Positions 1 through 10,964 of a DNA stretch of 64,000 nt are shown here, piece after piece. The position numbers and the translations under genes are program-made. This DNA is from Zeimonas sp032027205. GTDB lineage: Bacteria > Pseudomonadota > Gammaproteobacteria > Burkholderiales > Burkholderiaceae_E. A model generated the notes under the pieces. The model did not search any database. It was not told the origin of the DNA and saw only the letters and a list, made by a program, of their open reading frames with translations. The stretch covers positions 2,150,112-2,214,111 of the forward strand of contig JAVSMN010000001.1 of assembly GCA_032027205.1 (NCBI GenBank). Direction: 5' to 3'. How positions within the stretch are numbered: position 1 is the stretch's first letter; each line of letters starts with the position of its first letter.

Positions 1-204
1 CTCGTTGCAGGCGTCCCGGCGCGCGTGCGACGCACGCTGAGCGACGACGACATCGCCTGGAAGCGGCGCGGCACGGCGTTGTACATCGAACTCGCGCGAC
101 GCGCGCTCGACGGCGGGATGGTCGCGGCGAAGCCGCTGGAGCGCGTCGAGGAGGGGCGCGGGCGAATGCGCTGGGATTTCGTGAGCGTGCGCGAACGGGG
201 GTAA
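1..204 (+). CDS. C-terminal part of a gamma-carbonic anhydrase / PaaY-like hexapeptide-repeat protein (5' truncated)
   Basis: An open frame from base 1 to a TAA at 202-204 encodes the last 67 residues of a protein that starts outside the window. It begins LVAGVPARVRR, followed by LSDDDIAWKRRGTALYIEL. This is the usual end of the left-handed beta-helix and the C-terminal helix of PaaY/CaiE/gamma-carbonic-anhydrase-like proteins (GxPA+xxR then an IAWK helix). Family members are trimeric, metal-binding enzymes such as carbonic anhydrases or thioesterases. The hexapeptide repeats and metal-binding histidines lie outside the window, so the subtype cannot be decided. It converges on the hydrolase gene 11 bases away. 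Confidence 0.6.
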   Translation, partial: LVAGVPARVRRTLSDDDIAWKRRGTALYIELARRALDGGMVAAKPLERVEEGRGRMRWDFVSVRERG

Positions 205-215
205 GGGCGCGAAGA

Positions 216-1127
216 TCACACGTCGACCAGCTCGCCCGCCTCCCGGCGCAGCAACCCCTGCTCGACGAGCGAGTCGGCCGCCCACTTCAGTGCCTGCTCG
301 TAATCCATGCCGATCTGCGCGGCGGCGCTGCGCATGACGACGGCATCCTGCGCTCGCTCGTGCAGCGCGCGTTCGTCGATGCGCTCGAGGTCGAGCAGCA
401 GGAACTTCACGAGCACCTTCAGCGCGTGCCGGGCGTGGCGGCGCGGATCGCTGCGCATCGCGTCGAGCTTCGCGCGCGCGCGCGCGAGCGCCGCGTCGAC
501 GTCGCCGAACATGGGTCCGTGGCCGGGGAGCACGCGCTCGGCGCGCAGGCGCCCGATCAGGTCGAGCACGGCCTGTTGCTCGGCGAAGCCCGACTCGCCC
601 TCGATCTCGGGAAAGAGGATGCCGAAGCCGTTCTCCCACAGCGCGTCGGCCGAGATCAGCAGTCCTTCGCGCTCGCAGTGGAAGATCAGGCTCTTCGGGT
701 CGTGGCCGGGCGCGGCGTGCACGTCCCAGTCGAGGCCGCCCAGGCGCAGCGTGTCGCCGGGGCGAAGCGTGGCGTCGTGCGCGAAGCGCGGGCAGTGCTG
801 TCCGGTGGCGGCGAAGCTCAGGATCGACTCGTCCCACGCGGCGACTTCGTCGGCGCTCGCGTGCGGAATCGTGATCGAGCAGCCGAAGGCGTCGGCGAGC
901 GCGCGGTTGCCGCCGCAGTGATCCGAATGCAGGTGTGTGTTGACGACGCGCACCAGGTGCACGCCGTCGGCGTCGAGCACCTGCTTCACCAGAGCGACGG
1001 TTTGCCCGGCGTGCTTCGCGTAGCCGGAGTCGACGACGGTTGCCTCGTCGCCTTCGATGCCGACGATCTGGTTCGACGACAGCCAGTCGCGCTGAATGAA
1101 GCGCAGCGACGCCGGCAGCGACTTCAT
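216..1127 (-). CDS. Metallo-beta-lactamase-fold hydrolase
   Basis: This 303-residue protein has the MBL metal motif HLHSDH (H65, H67, D69, H70), followed by CGGNRALADAF and a later GHDPKSLIF segment that carries the third metal-binding histidine region. A C-terminal helical extension of about 90 residues follows, as in the glyoxalase II-like/LACTB2-like branch. Such enzymes hydrolyse thioesters or ester bonds in the cytoplasm with a dinuclear metal site; the substrate here is unknown. The start MKSLPASL was chosen because its ATG overlaps the stop of the DUF1289 gene (ATGA, 1124-1127), which indicates translational coupling. It is the last gene of the leucine-degradation operon, so an acyl-CoA or hydroxyacyl substrate is a reasonable guess. 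Confidence 0.85.
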   Translation of the reverse strand: MKSLPASLRFIQRDWLSSNQIVGIEGDEATVVDSGYAKHAGQTVALVKQVLDADGVHLVRVVNTHLHSDHCGGNRALADAFGCSITIPHASADEVAAWDESILSFAATGQHCPRFAHDATLRPGDTLRLGGLDWDVHAAPGHDPKSLIFHCEREGLLISADALWENGFGILFPEIEGESGFAEQQAVLDLIGRLRAERVLPGHGPMFGDVDAALARARAKLDAMRSDPRRHARHALKVLVKFLLLDLERIDERALHERAQDAVVMRSAAAQIGMDYEQALKWAADSLVEQGLLRREAGELVDV

Positions 1128-1393
1128 CGCCGAACCCTCGCGGGCGCGGGCGCATTCGCATGAGCCACGCGCTGCTCGCGTCGTGCGTCGATCGCCTTCC
1201 ACACCGATCGGCGCGCCTCGTCGTTCATCGCGCCCCAGCGCGCGATCTCGTCGAGCGTACGCAGGCATCCCTCGCACAGTCCGTTCGCCGGATCGATGCG
1301 GCACACGGAGATGCACGGCGACGGCACGGCCCCGCCGCTCGGCTCGGTGCGGCCGGCCGCCGATGCGCTGGCAACGCGCAACGCCCCGTTCAC
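1124..1393 (-). CDS. DUF1289 small cysteine-motif protein
   Basis: This 89-residue protein starts at a GTG that overlaps the stop of the HMG-CoA lyase gene (GTGA, 1390-1393). It ends in an ATGA overlap with the hydrolase gene. The core SPCISVCRIDPANGLCEGC carries four cysteines in a CxxxC...CxxC arrangement, followed by TLDEIARW. This is the DUF1289 (YdhL-like) pattern and probably binds a metal. The function of the family is not established. The double overlap shows it is made together with both neighbours. The first 25 residues are low in information, so a slightly later start cannot be excluded. Confidence 0.8.
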   Translation of the reverse strand: MNGALRVASASAAGRTEPSGGAVPSPCISVCRIDPANGLCEGCLRTLDEIARWGAMNDEARRSVWKAIDARREQRVAHANAPAPARVRR

Positions 1394-2316
1394 GCCTCGG
1401 CCTCGACCTTCGCGCGCTTGCGCGCGGCGATCGCGTTGCCGGCGCGCGAAGCGCTCGCGCGACCGAGCTGCATCGAGATCCATTGGCCGGTGTCGACGAG
1501 CGCATCGAGATCGAGCCCGGTTTCGATGCCGAGCCCGTGCAGCAGGTAAACGACGTCTTCGGTGGCGACGTTGCCGGTTGCGCCCTTCGCATACGGGCAT
1601 CCGCCCAGGCCGGCGATCGACGAGTCGAAACGGTAGATGCCGCACTGCAGGCTCGCGAGCACGTTGGCCACCGCCTGCCCGTAGGTGTCGTGGAAATGCG
1701 CGGAGACCTGGTCGAGTGCGATCTCGCGCAGTACTGCCTCGAACACGCGCTGCACATGCGTTGCAGTGCCGACGCCGATCGTGTCGGCGATGCCGATCTC
1801 GTCGCAGCCCAGGTCGCGCATGCGCTTCGCGACGTCGACGACGTCGGCAATCGGCACCTCTCCCTGGTAGGGGCATCCGAAGGCGACCGACACCGCGGCG
1901 CGCAGTCGGATGCCGTTCTCGCGCGCAGCGGCGGCCACCGGCGCAAAACGCTCGATGCTCTCGGCGATCGAGCAGTTGATGTTGCGCATCGAGAAGGCCT
2001 CGCTCGCTGCGCCGAAGATCACCACCTCGTCGGCGCCCGACGCGAGCGCGGCGTCGAAGCCCTTGCGGTTCGGCGTGAGCACCGAGATGCGCACCTTCGG
2101 GCGCCGGCCGACGGCGGCCATCACCTCCGCGGCGTCGGCCATTTGCGGAACCCATTTCGGCGAGACGAAGGAGGTCGCTTCGAGCTGGCGCACGCCGGCG
2201 GCGAGCAGTCGCTCGCACAACTCGATCTTCGTCGCGGTGGGCACCGGTTGCGCTTCGTTCTGCAGTCCGTCGCGCGGACCGACTTCGGTGACGTAGGCGC
2301 GTTGCGGCAGCTTCAT
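1390..2316 (-). CDS. liuE: Hydroxymethylglutaryl-CoA lyase
   Basis: It cleaves HMG-CoA to acetoacetate and acetyl-CoA, the last step of leucine/isovalerate degradation. The 308-residue protein starts MKLPQRAYVTEVGPRDGLQNE, with the metal/substrate residues R15 and D16 of the DRE-TIM aldolase barrel. It carries the family signature GLGGCPYAKGATGNVATED with catalytic Cys at about 240. Length is normal. Two adjacent ATGs are possible; the second (2316) sits 7 bases from a GGAG, the first only 4. The gene lies 24 bases after the ghrA-like gene and overlaps the DUF1289 gene by 4 bases. It belongs to an operon that contains both methylcrotonyl-CoA carboxylase subunits. Confidence 0.95.
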   Translation of the reverse strand: MKLPQRAYVTEVGPRDGLQNEAQPVPTATKIELCERLLAAGVRQLEATSFVSPKWVPQMADAAEVMAAVGRRPKVRISVLTPNRKGFDAALASGADEVVIFGAASEAFSMRNINCSIAESIERFAPVAAAARENGIRLRAAVSVAFGCPYQGEVPIADVVDVAKRMRDLGCDEIGIADTIGVGTATHVQRVFEAVLREIALDQVSAHFHDTYGQAVANVLASLQCGIYRFDSSIAGLGGCPYAKGATGNVATEDVVYLLHGLGIETGLDLDALVDTGQWISMQLGRASASRAGNAIAARKRAKVEAEA

Positions 2317-2340
2317 CATGGATCTCCAGTTACGCCGCAC

Positions 2341-3369
2341 TCAATATCCGCGCGCGCGGTCGACGAGCCCGCTCACGCTCTCGCCACGCTCGAGCGCGGC
2401 GATTTTCGCAGCGATCTGCCGGGCCGATTCGTCGATCTGCGTGATGCCCGAGACGTGCGGCGTCAGGCGCACTCCCCGATGTTGCCAGAACGGGTGCGCC
2501 GGGGGCGGCGGCTCGGTGGCGACGACGTCGAGTGTGGCGCCGGCGAGCCGGCCGGAGTCGAGTGCGGCGAGCAGGGCCGTCTCGTCCACGAGGCCGCCGC
2601 GTGCGATGTTGACGAGCCACGCTCCGGGGGCAAGCCACGACAGGCGCTCGGCGTCGAAAAGGCGTGCGGTGTCCTTCGTCAGCGGAGCGACGAGAACGAG
2701 CAGGCGCGTGCGCCCGAGGAAAGTGCGCAGGCCTTGTCGGTCGTCGAGGCAATCGATGCCGTCGATGTGCTTGGGCGAACGCGAGTAGCCGTGCACCGGA
2801 AAGCCGGCCGCGGCGAACGTGCGCGTGATATGCGAACCAATGGCGCCGAGGCCGAAGACACCGACCGGCCACGCCGACTTCGGCTCGGCCTCGAGCGTGC
2901 GCCAGATCCGATCGCGCTGCTGCGCTTCGTAATCACCGAAGCGACGCTGCAACCGGATCGCCTCGTGCAGGCAGTAGTCGGCCATCTGCTGCGCCATTCC
3001 GCCGTCCTCGACGCGGACGACGGGCAGCGCCTCGGGCAGCGCGCCGTTGGTGAGCAGCGCATCGACGCCGGCGGAGGTCGTGAAGAACGCGCGCAGCGAC
3101 GGGTTTGCGGCGAAGAACGCCGCGTCCGGATTCCAGCCGACGGCGTAATGCGCGCCGACGCATACGGTGTGCGCTGCAGATTTGCGCTGCGCCGCTGTCG
3201 TGCCTGCATTCGCCGCGCTCGTGCTTGCGCGCGGGCCGCGCTCCGGGTCTTGCACATCGTCTGCCTCGTCGATGCCGTACACCTGCACGCCGGGCAGCAG
3301 CGCCGCGAGCGCCTCTATCCAGCGGCGGCGCTGGCCCCCGGGATCGGCGACGACGACGCGCAGGCTCAC
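2341..3369 (-). CDS. ghrA: Glyoxylate/hydroxypyruvate reductase A-like D-2-hydroxyacid dehydrogenase
   Basis: This 342-residue NAD(P)-dependent oxidoreductase reduces 2-oxoacids such as glyoxylate or hydroxypyruvate. It shows the Rossmann motif GLGAIGSH, the catalytic Arg in NIARGGLVDE, the acidic residue in VVATEPPPP and the catalytic His in LTPHVSGITQ. It ends VDRARGY, the same terminal sequence as E. coli GhrA. Start is GTG at 3369. About residues 44-68 form a low-complexity Ala/Thr/Ser/Arg stretch absent from GhrA, which makes it longer than the usual 312 residues. It lies inside the liu operon, 31 bases after mccA. Its role there is unclear; it may reduce a branched 2-oxoacid. Confidence 0.85.
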   Translation of the reverse strand: MSLRVVVADPGGQRRRWIEALAALLPGVQVYGIDEADDVQDPERGPRASTSAANAGTTAAQRKSAAHTVCVGAHYAVGWNPDAAFFAANPSLRAFFTTSAGVDALLTNGALPEALPVVRVEDGGMAQQMADYCLHEAIRLQRRFGDYEAQQRDRIWRTLEAEPKSAWPVGVFGLGAIGSHITRTFAAAGFPVHGYSRSPKHIDGIDCLDDRQGLRTFLGRTRLLVLVAPLTKDTARLFDAERLSWLAPGAWLVNIARGGLVDETALLAALDSGRLAGATLDVVATEPPPPAHPFWQHRGVRLTPHVSGITQIDESARQIAAKIAALERGESVSGLVDRARGY

Positions 3370-3400
3370 GCGGGCACGCGCCCGGTGCGGCGGGCCGTGG

Positions 3401-5446
<2,046 letters not shown>

Positions 5447-5494
5447 GGGCGTCCTTCGGGGTGGCGCTGCGACGTTCGTCGTTGCAGGCGGGTT

Positions 5495-6289
5495 TCAGGA
5501 CTCCTTCGGGACCCACGCCGCGCGGCGTCGCTCGAAGAACGCCGCGATGCCTTCCTGCGCCTCGTCGCTCGCGCGGATGCGCGCGATGCGTGACGCCGTT
5601 TCGGCGACGAGCGCATCGTCGATCGCGCGACCGTCGATGTCGGCGATCAGCCGCTTGGCTTCGGCGAGCGCCTTGGGGCCACCCATCGCGAGCTGCCCGA
5701 GCACGACGTTGATCGTGCCGTCGAGTTCGGGGTCCTGCGCGATGTCGTGCACCAGGCCGATGCGGTAGGCCTCGGCCGCGTCGAAGACCTCGGCGGTGAG
5801 GAAGTAGCGATGCGCGCGGTGCGCGCCGATCGCGCGAATCACGTACGGGCTGATCACCGAAGGAATCAGCCCGAGCTTGACCTCCGACAGCGAGAAGCGC
5901 GCCTCGACGCCGGCGATCGCGATGTCGCACGCCGCCGCCAGCCCCATGCCGCCGGCGAAGCACGCGCCGTGCACGCGGGCGACGACCGGCTTGGGACTGT
6001 CGTGGATCGTGCGCAGCAGCCGCGCGAGCCGGGCGGAGTCTTCGTGCGCTTCCTGCGGCGTGAACTCGCGCGCGCGCTTCATCCACTGCAGGTCGCCGCC
6101 GGCGCAGAACGCTTCGCCGCGACCGGCGAGCAGGATGGCGCGCACCTCGTCGTCGTCGATCGCCGATTCGAAGGCGTCGGCCAGTTCACCGATCATCCGG
6201 TCGTCGATCGCGTTGCGCTTGTCCGGCCGGTTCAGCCAGATCAACGCAACGCCCTGGTTCAGCGCGGTTTCGATCGTCTCGTAGTTCAT
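5495..6289 (-). CDS. liuC: 3-methylglutaconyl-CoA hydratase (enoyl-CoA hydratase family)
   Basis: This 264-residue crotonase-fold enzyme is predicted to hydrate 3-methylglutaconyl-CoA to HMG-CoA. Start MNYETIETALNQG gives the normal family length. Visible motifs are NRPDKRNAIDD near the N-terminus, the first oxyanion-hole region EAFCAGGDLQWM, and HGACFAGGMGLAAACD with the second oxyanion glycine. SLSEVKLGLIPSVISPYV carries a glutamate in the position of the catalytic Glu. The specific assignment rests on its place between mccB (11 bases upstream) and mccA (48 bases downstream) and on the AUH/LiuC-like AGGDL-MK pattern. A general enoyl-CoA hydratase cannot be fully excluded from sequence alone. 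Confidence 0.9.
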   Translation of the reverse strand: MNYETIETALNQGVALIWLNRPDKRNAIDDRMIGELADAFESAIDDDEVRAILLAGRGEAFCAGGDLQWMKRAREFTPQEAHEDSARLARLLRTIHDSPKPVVARVHGACFAGGMGLAAACDIAIAGVEARFSLSEVKLGLIPSVISPYVIRAIGAHRAHRYFLTAEVFDAAEAYRIGLVHDIAQDPELDGTINVVLGQLAMGGPKALAEAKRLIADIDGRAIDDALVAETASRIARIRASDEAQEGIAAFFERRRAAWVPKES

Positions 6290-6300
6290 CGTCGGTTCTC

Positions 6301-7908
6301 TTACATGCGGAACACGCCGAAGCGCGGTTCGGGGATCGGTGCATTCAGCGACGCCGACATCGCCAGCGCGAGCACGGTGCGCGTGTCGGCCGGGTCGATG
6401 ATGCCGTCGTCCCAGATGCGTGCGGTCGCGTAGTAGGGGTGGCCCTGCACCTCGTACTGCTCGCGGATCGGTGCGCGGAACGCCTCTTCGTCTTCCTTGC
6501 TCCAGCTGCCGCCGCGCGCCTCGATGCCGTCGCGACGCACGGTGGCGAGCACGGACGCCGCCTGTTCGCCGCCCATCACGCTGATGCGCGCGTTCGGCCA
6601 CATCCACAGGAAGCGCGGCGAGTACGCGCGCCCGCACATGCCGTAGTTGCCTGCGCCGAAGGAGCCGCCGATGATGATCGTGAACTTCGGCACCTGCGCG
6701 CACGCCACCGCGGTGACCATCTTCGCGCCGGCGCGCGCGATGCCCTCGTTCTCGTACTTGCGCCCGACCATGAAGCCGGTGACGTTCTGCAGGAACACGA
6801 GCGGGATGCGCCGCTGCGCGCACAACTCGATGAAGTGCGCGCCCTTGTTCGCCGACTCGGAGAACAGGATGCCGTTGTTCGCGACGAAGCCCACCGGCAT
6901 GCCATGGATGCGCGCGAAGCCGGTGACGAGCGTCGTACCGTAGCGCGCCTTGAATTCGTCGAACACCGAGCCATCGACGACGCGGGCGATCACCTCGCGC
7001 ACGTCGTAGGGCTTGCGCACGTCGGTTGGAATGATCCCGTGCATCTCGTGCGCCGGATAGTGCGGCTCGACCGGCTCGGCGACGTCGAGCGGCTGCGGCT
7101 TGCGCCGGTTCAGGTTGCCGACGATGCGACGCGCGAGCGCGAGCGCGTGCGCGTCGTCGTGCGCGAGGTGGTCGGCCACGCCCGACAGCCGCGTGTGCAC
7201 GTCACCGCCGCCAAGGTCTTCGGCGCTCACCACTTCGCCGGTGGCGGCTTTCACCAGCGGCGGGCCGCCGAGGAAGATCGTTCCCTGCTCGCGCACGATG
7301 ATCGTCTCGTCGCTCATCGCCGGGACGTAGGCGCCGCCCGCGGTGCATGAGCCCATCACGACGGCGATCTGCGGGATGCCCAGCGCCGACATCCTCGCCT
7401 GGTTGTAGAAGATGCGGCCGAAGTGCTCGCGGTCGGGGAAGACGTCGTCCTGGTTCGGCAGGTTCGCGCCGCCCGAGTCGACGAGGTAGACGCACGGCAG
7501 CCGGTTCTCGCGCGCGATCTCCTGCGCGCGCAGGTGCTTCTTCACGGTAAGCGGGAAGTACGTGCCGCCTTTCACCGTCGCGTCGTTGCACACGACGACG
7601 CATTCGACGCCCGAGACGCGGCCGATGCCGGTGACGACGCCCGCGCTCGGCGCCCCGCCGTCGTACATGTCCCAGGCGGCCAGCGGCGAGAATTCGAGGA
7701 AAGGCGTGCCCGGGTCGAGCAGCGTCTGCACGCGCTCGCGCGGCAGCAGCTTGCCGCGCGCGACGTGCTTGGCGCGCGCCGCTTCGCCGCCGCCCAGCGA
7801 GGCATGCGCGATCTTCGCGTCGAGGTCGTCGACCAGCGCGCGCATCGCGGCGGCGTTGGCCTGGAACTGCGCGTCGCGCGGATTGAGCTTGCTCTCGATC
7901 CGGTTCAA
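6301..7908 (-). CDS. mccB: 3-methylcrotonyl-CoA carboxylase, carboxyltransferase beta subunit
   Basis: This 535-residue carboxyltransferase moves CO2 from biotin to 3-methylcrotonyl-CoA. It contains GGEAARAKHVARGKLLPRER, the VVVCNDATVKGGTYFPLTVK segment, the first oxyanion region CTAGGAYVPAMSDE and the C-terminal GGSFGAGNYGMCGRAYSPRF. All are typical of MccB. The start is a TTG (7908) that overlaps the stop of the TetR gene (TTGA) with a GGAG about 6 bases upstream. The resulting N-terminus NRIESKLNPRD and length match the family, so an upstream ATG in the same frame is rejected. Translation is probably coupled to the regulator. Confidence 0.94.
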   Translation of the reverse strand: MNRIESKLNPRDAQFQANAAAMRALVDDLDAKIAHASLGGGEAARAKHVARGKLLPRERVQTLLDPGTPFLEFSPLAAWDMYDGGAPSAGVVTGIGRVSGVECVVVCNDATVKGGTYFPLTVKKHLRAQEIARENRLPCVYLVDSGGANLPNQDDVFPDREHFGRIFYNQARMSALGIPQIAVVMGSCTAGGAYVPAMSDETIIVREQGTIFLGGPPLVKAATGEVVSAEDLGGGDVHTRLSGVADHLAHDDAHALALARRIVGNLNRRKPQPLDVAEPVEPHYPAHEMHGIIPTDVRKPYDVREVIARVVDGSVFDEFKARYGTTLVTGFARIHGMPVGFVANNGILFSESANKGAHFIELCAQRRIPLVFLQNVTGFMVGRKYENEGIARAGAKMVTAVACAQVPKFTIIIGGSFGAGNYGMCGRAYSPRFLWMWPNARISVMGGEQAASVLATVRRDGIEARGGSWSKEDEEAFRAPIREQYEVQGHPYYATARIWDDGIIDPADTRTVLALAMSASLNAPIPEPRFGVFRM

Positions 7909-8543
7909 TGGCTTCTCCGTTGCGAGGGGGCAGGCGCGTCGGCATTCGCCGGCGCCGATCCGACGCATTGCAGGACGAGTTGCGTGTACTGGTCGATCAG
8001 GTCGCGCTTGCCGATGCGCCCGGCGTCATTGAACCACGTGCCCACACCGGTGAGCATCGCCAGCACGGCGAAGGCGGCGATGCGCGGGTCGCGGACGTGG
8101 AAGGCACCGCCTTCGACACCGGCACGCAGGATTCCGGTCAGGCCATCCTCGTAGCGGCGGCGCAGCGCAACCACGCGCCGACGGTCGGCCGGCGCGAGGC
8201 TGCGCAGTTCCATGTTGGCGACGAAGACTTCCTGCCGGCGCAATGTGTGCGAGCGGATGTGGAAGTCGACGAACGCGCACAGGCGCTCGCGTGGGTCGGC
8301 CGTTTCGGGCTGCACGCGCTGCCATTCGTCGAGCAGGAACTGCAGGTGCTCGAGCATTAGCTCGACGAGCATCCGGTTCTTGCTGGGGAAATAGCGGTAC
8401 AGCGAGCCGGGCTGCAGTCCGACGCGACCGGCCAACTCGCGCAGCGTCATCGCCTCGAAGCCTCGCTCGGCAATCAGCGCGATCGCCGCCTGGCGGATCG
8501 CTTCGTGCGTGCGGGCGCCGTCGGAGCCGGCGGTGCGGGGCAT
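7905..8543 (-). CDS. liuQ: TetR/AcrR-family regulator of the leucine-degradation operon
   Basis: This 212-residue protein has an N-terminal helix-turn-helix (about residues 20-60, LRELAGRVGLQPGSLYRYFPSKNRML) and an all-helical ligand domain. Betaproteobacterial liu clusters are known to be controlled by a TetR-type regulator called LiuQ, whereas other groups use the MerR-type LiuR. Position as first gene of the operon and a 4-base overlap with mccB make this the local regulator. It would also control its own synthesis. The ligand is probably an acyl-CoA of the pathway, by inference. No good ribosome-binding site precedes the ATG at 8543, so a later start is possible. The symbol is by family and context. 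Confidence 0.8.
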   Translation of the reverse strand: MPRTAGSDGARTHEAIRQAAIALIAERGFEAMTLRELAGRVGLQPGSLYRYFPSKNRMLVELMLEHLQFLLDEWQRVQPETADPRERLCAFVDFHIRSHTLRRQEVFVANMELRSLAPADRRRVVALRRRYEDGLTGILRAGVEGGAFHVRDPRIAAFAVLAMLTGVGTWFNDAGRIGKRDLIDQYTQLVLQCVGSAPANADAPAPSQRRSH

Positions 8544-8611
8544 TTCGAGGAGGTGAAGGGTCGAGGGTGAAGGGGGAAAGCGGCGCGACGCGTGCTGAAT
8601 CGAGTGCGGCG

Positions 8612-8640
8612 AGTATAGAGGAATCGGACGGGCGACCGTT
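8612..8640 (-). promoter_or_regulatory. Possible promoter and operator upstream of the TetR-mccB operon
   Basis: On the minus strand 8617-8612 reads TATACT, a near-match to a sigma-70 -10 element, about 70 bases before the regulator start. Just upstream, 8628-8639 is an inverted repeat (ACGG-GCGA-CCGT) that would lie in the -10/-35 spacer, a common place for a TetR-type operator. No convincing -35 is visible. The element lies in the 236-base divergent gap to the AsmA-like gene. This is inference from position and symmetry only. Confidence 0.3.
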
Positions 8641-8779
8641 TTATTCCGACCGCAGGATCCGCGTCGTTTGGGGGGTGGCGCGGCTCCTCCTGCCCTGGCC
8701 GGCTCGCCCGTGCGGATCGGGCGTGCTGCTTGCTCGAGGCGCTCCTGCCGCTGCGCCGCGGTGCGACGAGGGGAGGGGC

Positions 8780-10945
8780 ATGCAAACGCGAGTCATCGAG
8801 CGAACGCCGCCGCGCGTGCACGCGATGCTCGGCCGCAGCCTGCTCGCCGTGCTCGGTGCGATCCTTGGTGTGCTCGTCGTCGCGATCGGCGTCTGCGAAT
8901 GGATCGGCTGGCCGTTCCTGCGCAGCCCGATCGAGAGGCTGATCGAGAAGCAGGTCAGGCGCGACGTCTCGTTTGGTGACGACTTCAGGCTGAGCCTGTT
9001 CGGTGGCCTGCGGCTGAGCTCCGAATCGTTCTCGATCGGCCCGCCGGCGGATCTGCCGCCCGGCGCGCCGACCGAGTTCTTGCAGACGAACGATGTCGAG
9101 CTGAAGCTGCCGTATGCGACGCTGATCGGTCCCCTGCGCGGTTCGGAGGAGCCGTTGCGGGTCACGTCGCTGAGCGTCGCGCAGCTCAGCGCAAACCTGT
9201 GGCGTAGCGAGGACGGCAAGGCGAACTGGATCTTCGGCACCGGCGAGGAGGAGGCGGGAAAGCCTGTCGTGCTCCCGCAGTTCGATCGCCTCGTCGTGCG
9301 CGAAGGTCGCATCCGGATCGACGACGCGCCGTCGTCGGTGCACGCGGTGGTCGACCTGAGCACCGAGGAGGGGGCGCTGGTCGGCGAGAAGGCCGGGCTG
9401 AAGGCGTCGGCGCGCGGTACCTACGACGGCCGGCCGTTGCGCGCGCAGTTGACTTCGTCGGGCCTGCTGCCGCTGGCGCACTCCGCGGCAGACAGGCCGC
9501 TGCCGGTCGCGCTGAAGGTCGAGGCGCGCGGCGCGAAACTCGATTTCGAGGGCCAGGCGGCTGACGTCCTGCATCTCGAATCGCTGCGCGGCGACTTTGC
9601 GCTGTCCGGCCCGACGCTCGCCGTGGTCGGTGACACGATCGGCCTCACGCTGCCCAACACCCCGGCCTTCGACATGAAGGGCAAGGTGCGCAAGACGGGC
9701 CTGGTGTGGGAGGCCGACGTCGATGCATTCTCGGTCGGCGACAGCGAGCTGTCCGGCGAGTTCACCTACGACCCGCAGAAGCAGCCGCCGCTACTGTCGG
9801 GCGCGCTGCGCGGTGATCGGCTGGTGCTCGCCGACCTCGCGCCCGCGGTCGGCGCGCCGCCGAACGTCGACAAGGGCAAGAACGGAAAAGGAAAGGCTGC
9901 GGCCAAGGCGAAGCCGAACGGTGCGAAGGACAGCGCGAAAGCGGGCAATGGCGAGGTGCTGCCCGAACGCAGCTTCGACATTCCATCGTTGAAGGCGATG
10001 AACGCGTCGGTCGAGGTCGACCTGAAGCGGCTCGACCTGCCCAGCGATGCGCTGCGCTCGATCGCGCCGCTGCACGCGCAACTGACGCTCGACGACGGCG
10101 TGCTGAAGCTCGACCGGCTGTCGGCAACGACGGCGGGCGGGCAGGTGCGCGGCGTGCTGTCGCTCGATGCGAACCGGCAGCCGCCGCTGTGGACGGCCGA
10201 CATCGGATGGTCGGGGGTCGATCTCGCGCAGTGGATAACGCTGCGCAACGGCGACACGAAGGAAGCGAAGCCGCAGCCCTACATCACCGGAACGCTGTCG
10301 GGGAAGGCGAAGGTCGGCGGCAGGGGACGATCGACCGCCCAGATCCTCGGTTCGCTCGACGGGCAGACGTTCATGTGGATACGCGACGGCACGCTGTCGC
10401 ACCTGCTCGTAGAGGCGATGGGGCTGGACATTGCGCAGGGGCTGGGCCTGCTGGTGGTGGGCGACGATCCGCTACCGCTGCGCTGCGCGGTGGCGCAGCT
10501 GAAGGCCGACGCAGGCCTCGTCAAGACCGACCTCGTGCTGCTCGATACGCCCGACAGCACGGTGCTGGTCGAAGGCACCGTGTCGCTGGCGAAGGAGCAG
10601 CTGATGCTCACGCTGCGCGCTCGCCCGAAGGACTTCTCTCCGCTCACCGTGCGCGCGCCGGTGCACATCACCGGTTCCTTCGAGCGACCGGACGTCGCCC
10701 CGGACGCGAAGACGCTCGGCCTGAAGGGGGCGGCCGCTGCGCTGCTCGCGGCGATCAATCCGCTTGCGGCGCTGATTCCGTTGATGGATCCGGCCGATCC
10801 GGCCACGCGGCAATGCGCCGACGTCCTCGCTTCCGACCGGGGCGGCGGAATTTCCAACGGCAAGCCGAAGCCGAAGCGGGAACCGAAGCCCAAGGCGCGG
10901 GCTGAGGCGCGAGACCTCGAGCCGATCCGCAAGCCGGTGCAGTGA
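8780..10945 (+). CDS. AsmA-family envelope protein
   Basis: This 721-residue protein has one N-terminal membrane segment (about residues 17-40, LLAVLGAILGVLVVAIGVCEWIG), then IERLIEKQVRRDVSF and a long beta-rich periplasmic part. The C-terminal half (about 500-680) resembles the AsmA_2 region, with IDLAQWITL and a DGTLSHLLVEAMGLDIAQGL segment. AsmA-like proteins are inner-membrane-anchored, bridge-like proteins tied to outer-membrane lipid transport or assembly. A lysine/alanine-rich insertion (about 370-395) breaks the repeat pattern, and the tail is a Lys-Pro repeat. The ATG at 8780 follows a GGGGAGGGG ribosome site. It diverges from the liu operon and probably has no link to it. Confidence 0.8.
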   Translation: MQTRVIERTPPRVHAMLGRSLLAVLGAILGVLVVAIGVCEWIGWPFLRSPIERLIEKQVRRDVSFGDDFRLSLFGGLRLSSESFSIGPPADLPPGAPTEFLQTNDVELKLPYATLIGPLRGSEEPLRVTSLSVAQLSANLWRSEDGKANWIFGTGEEEAGKPVVLPQFDRLVVREGRIRIDDAPSSVHAVVDLSTEEGALVGEKAGLKASARGTYDGRPLRAQLTSSGLLPLAHSAADRPLPVALKVEARGAKLDFEGQAADVLHLESLRGDFALSGPTLAVVGDTIGLTLPNTPAFDMKGKVRKTGLVWEADVDAFSVGDSELSGEFTYDPQKQPPLLSGALRGDRLVLADLAPAVGAPPNVDKGKNGKGKAAAKAKPNGAKDSAKAGNGEVLPERSFDIPSLKAMNASVEVDLKRLDLPSDALRSIAPLHAQLTLDDGVLKLDRLSATTAGGQVRGVLSLDANRQPPLWTADIGWSGVDLAQWITLRNGDTKEAKPQPYITGTLSGKAKVGGRGRSTAQILGSLDGQTFMWIRDGTLSHLLVEAMGLDIAQGLGLLVVGDDPLPLRCAVAQLKADAGLVKTDLVLLDTPDSTVLVEGTVSLAKEQLMLTLRARPKDFSPLTVRAPVHITGSFERPDVAPDAKTLGLKGAAAALLAAINPLAALIPLMDPADPATRQCADVLASDRGGGISNGKPKPKREPKPKARAEARDLEPIRKPVQ

Positions 10946-10964
10946 GGCAGGGAAGCCGAGGTTC

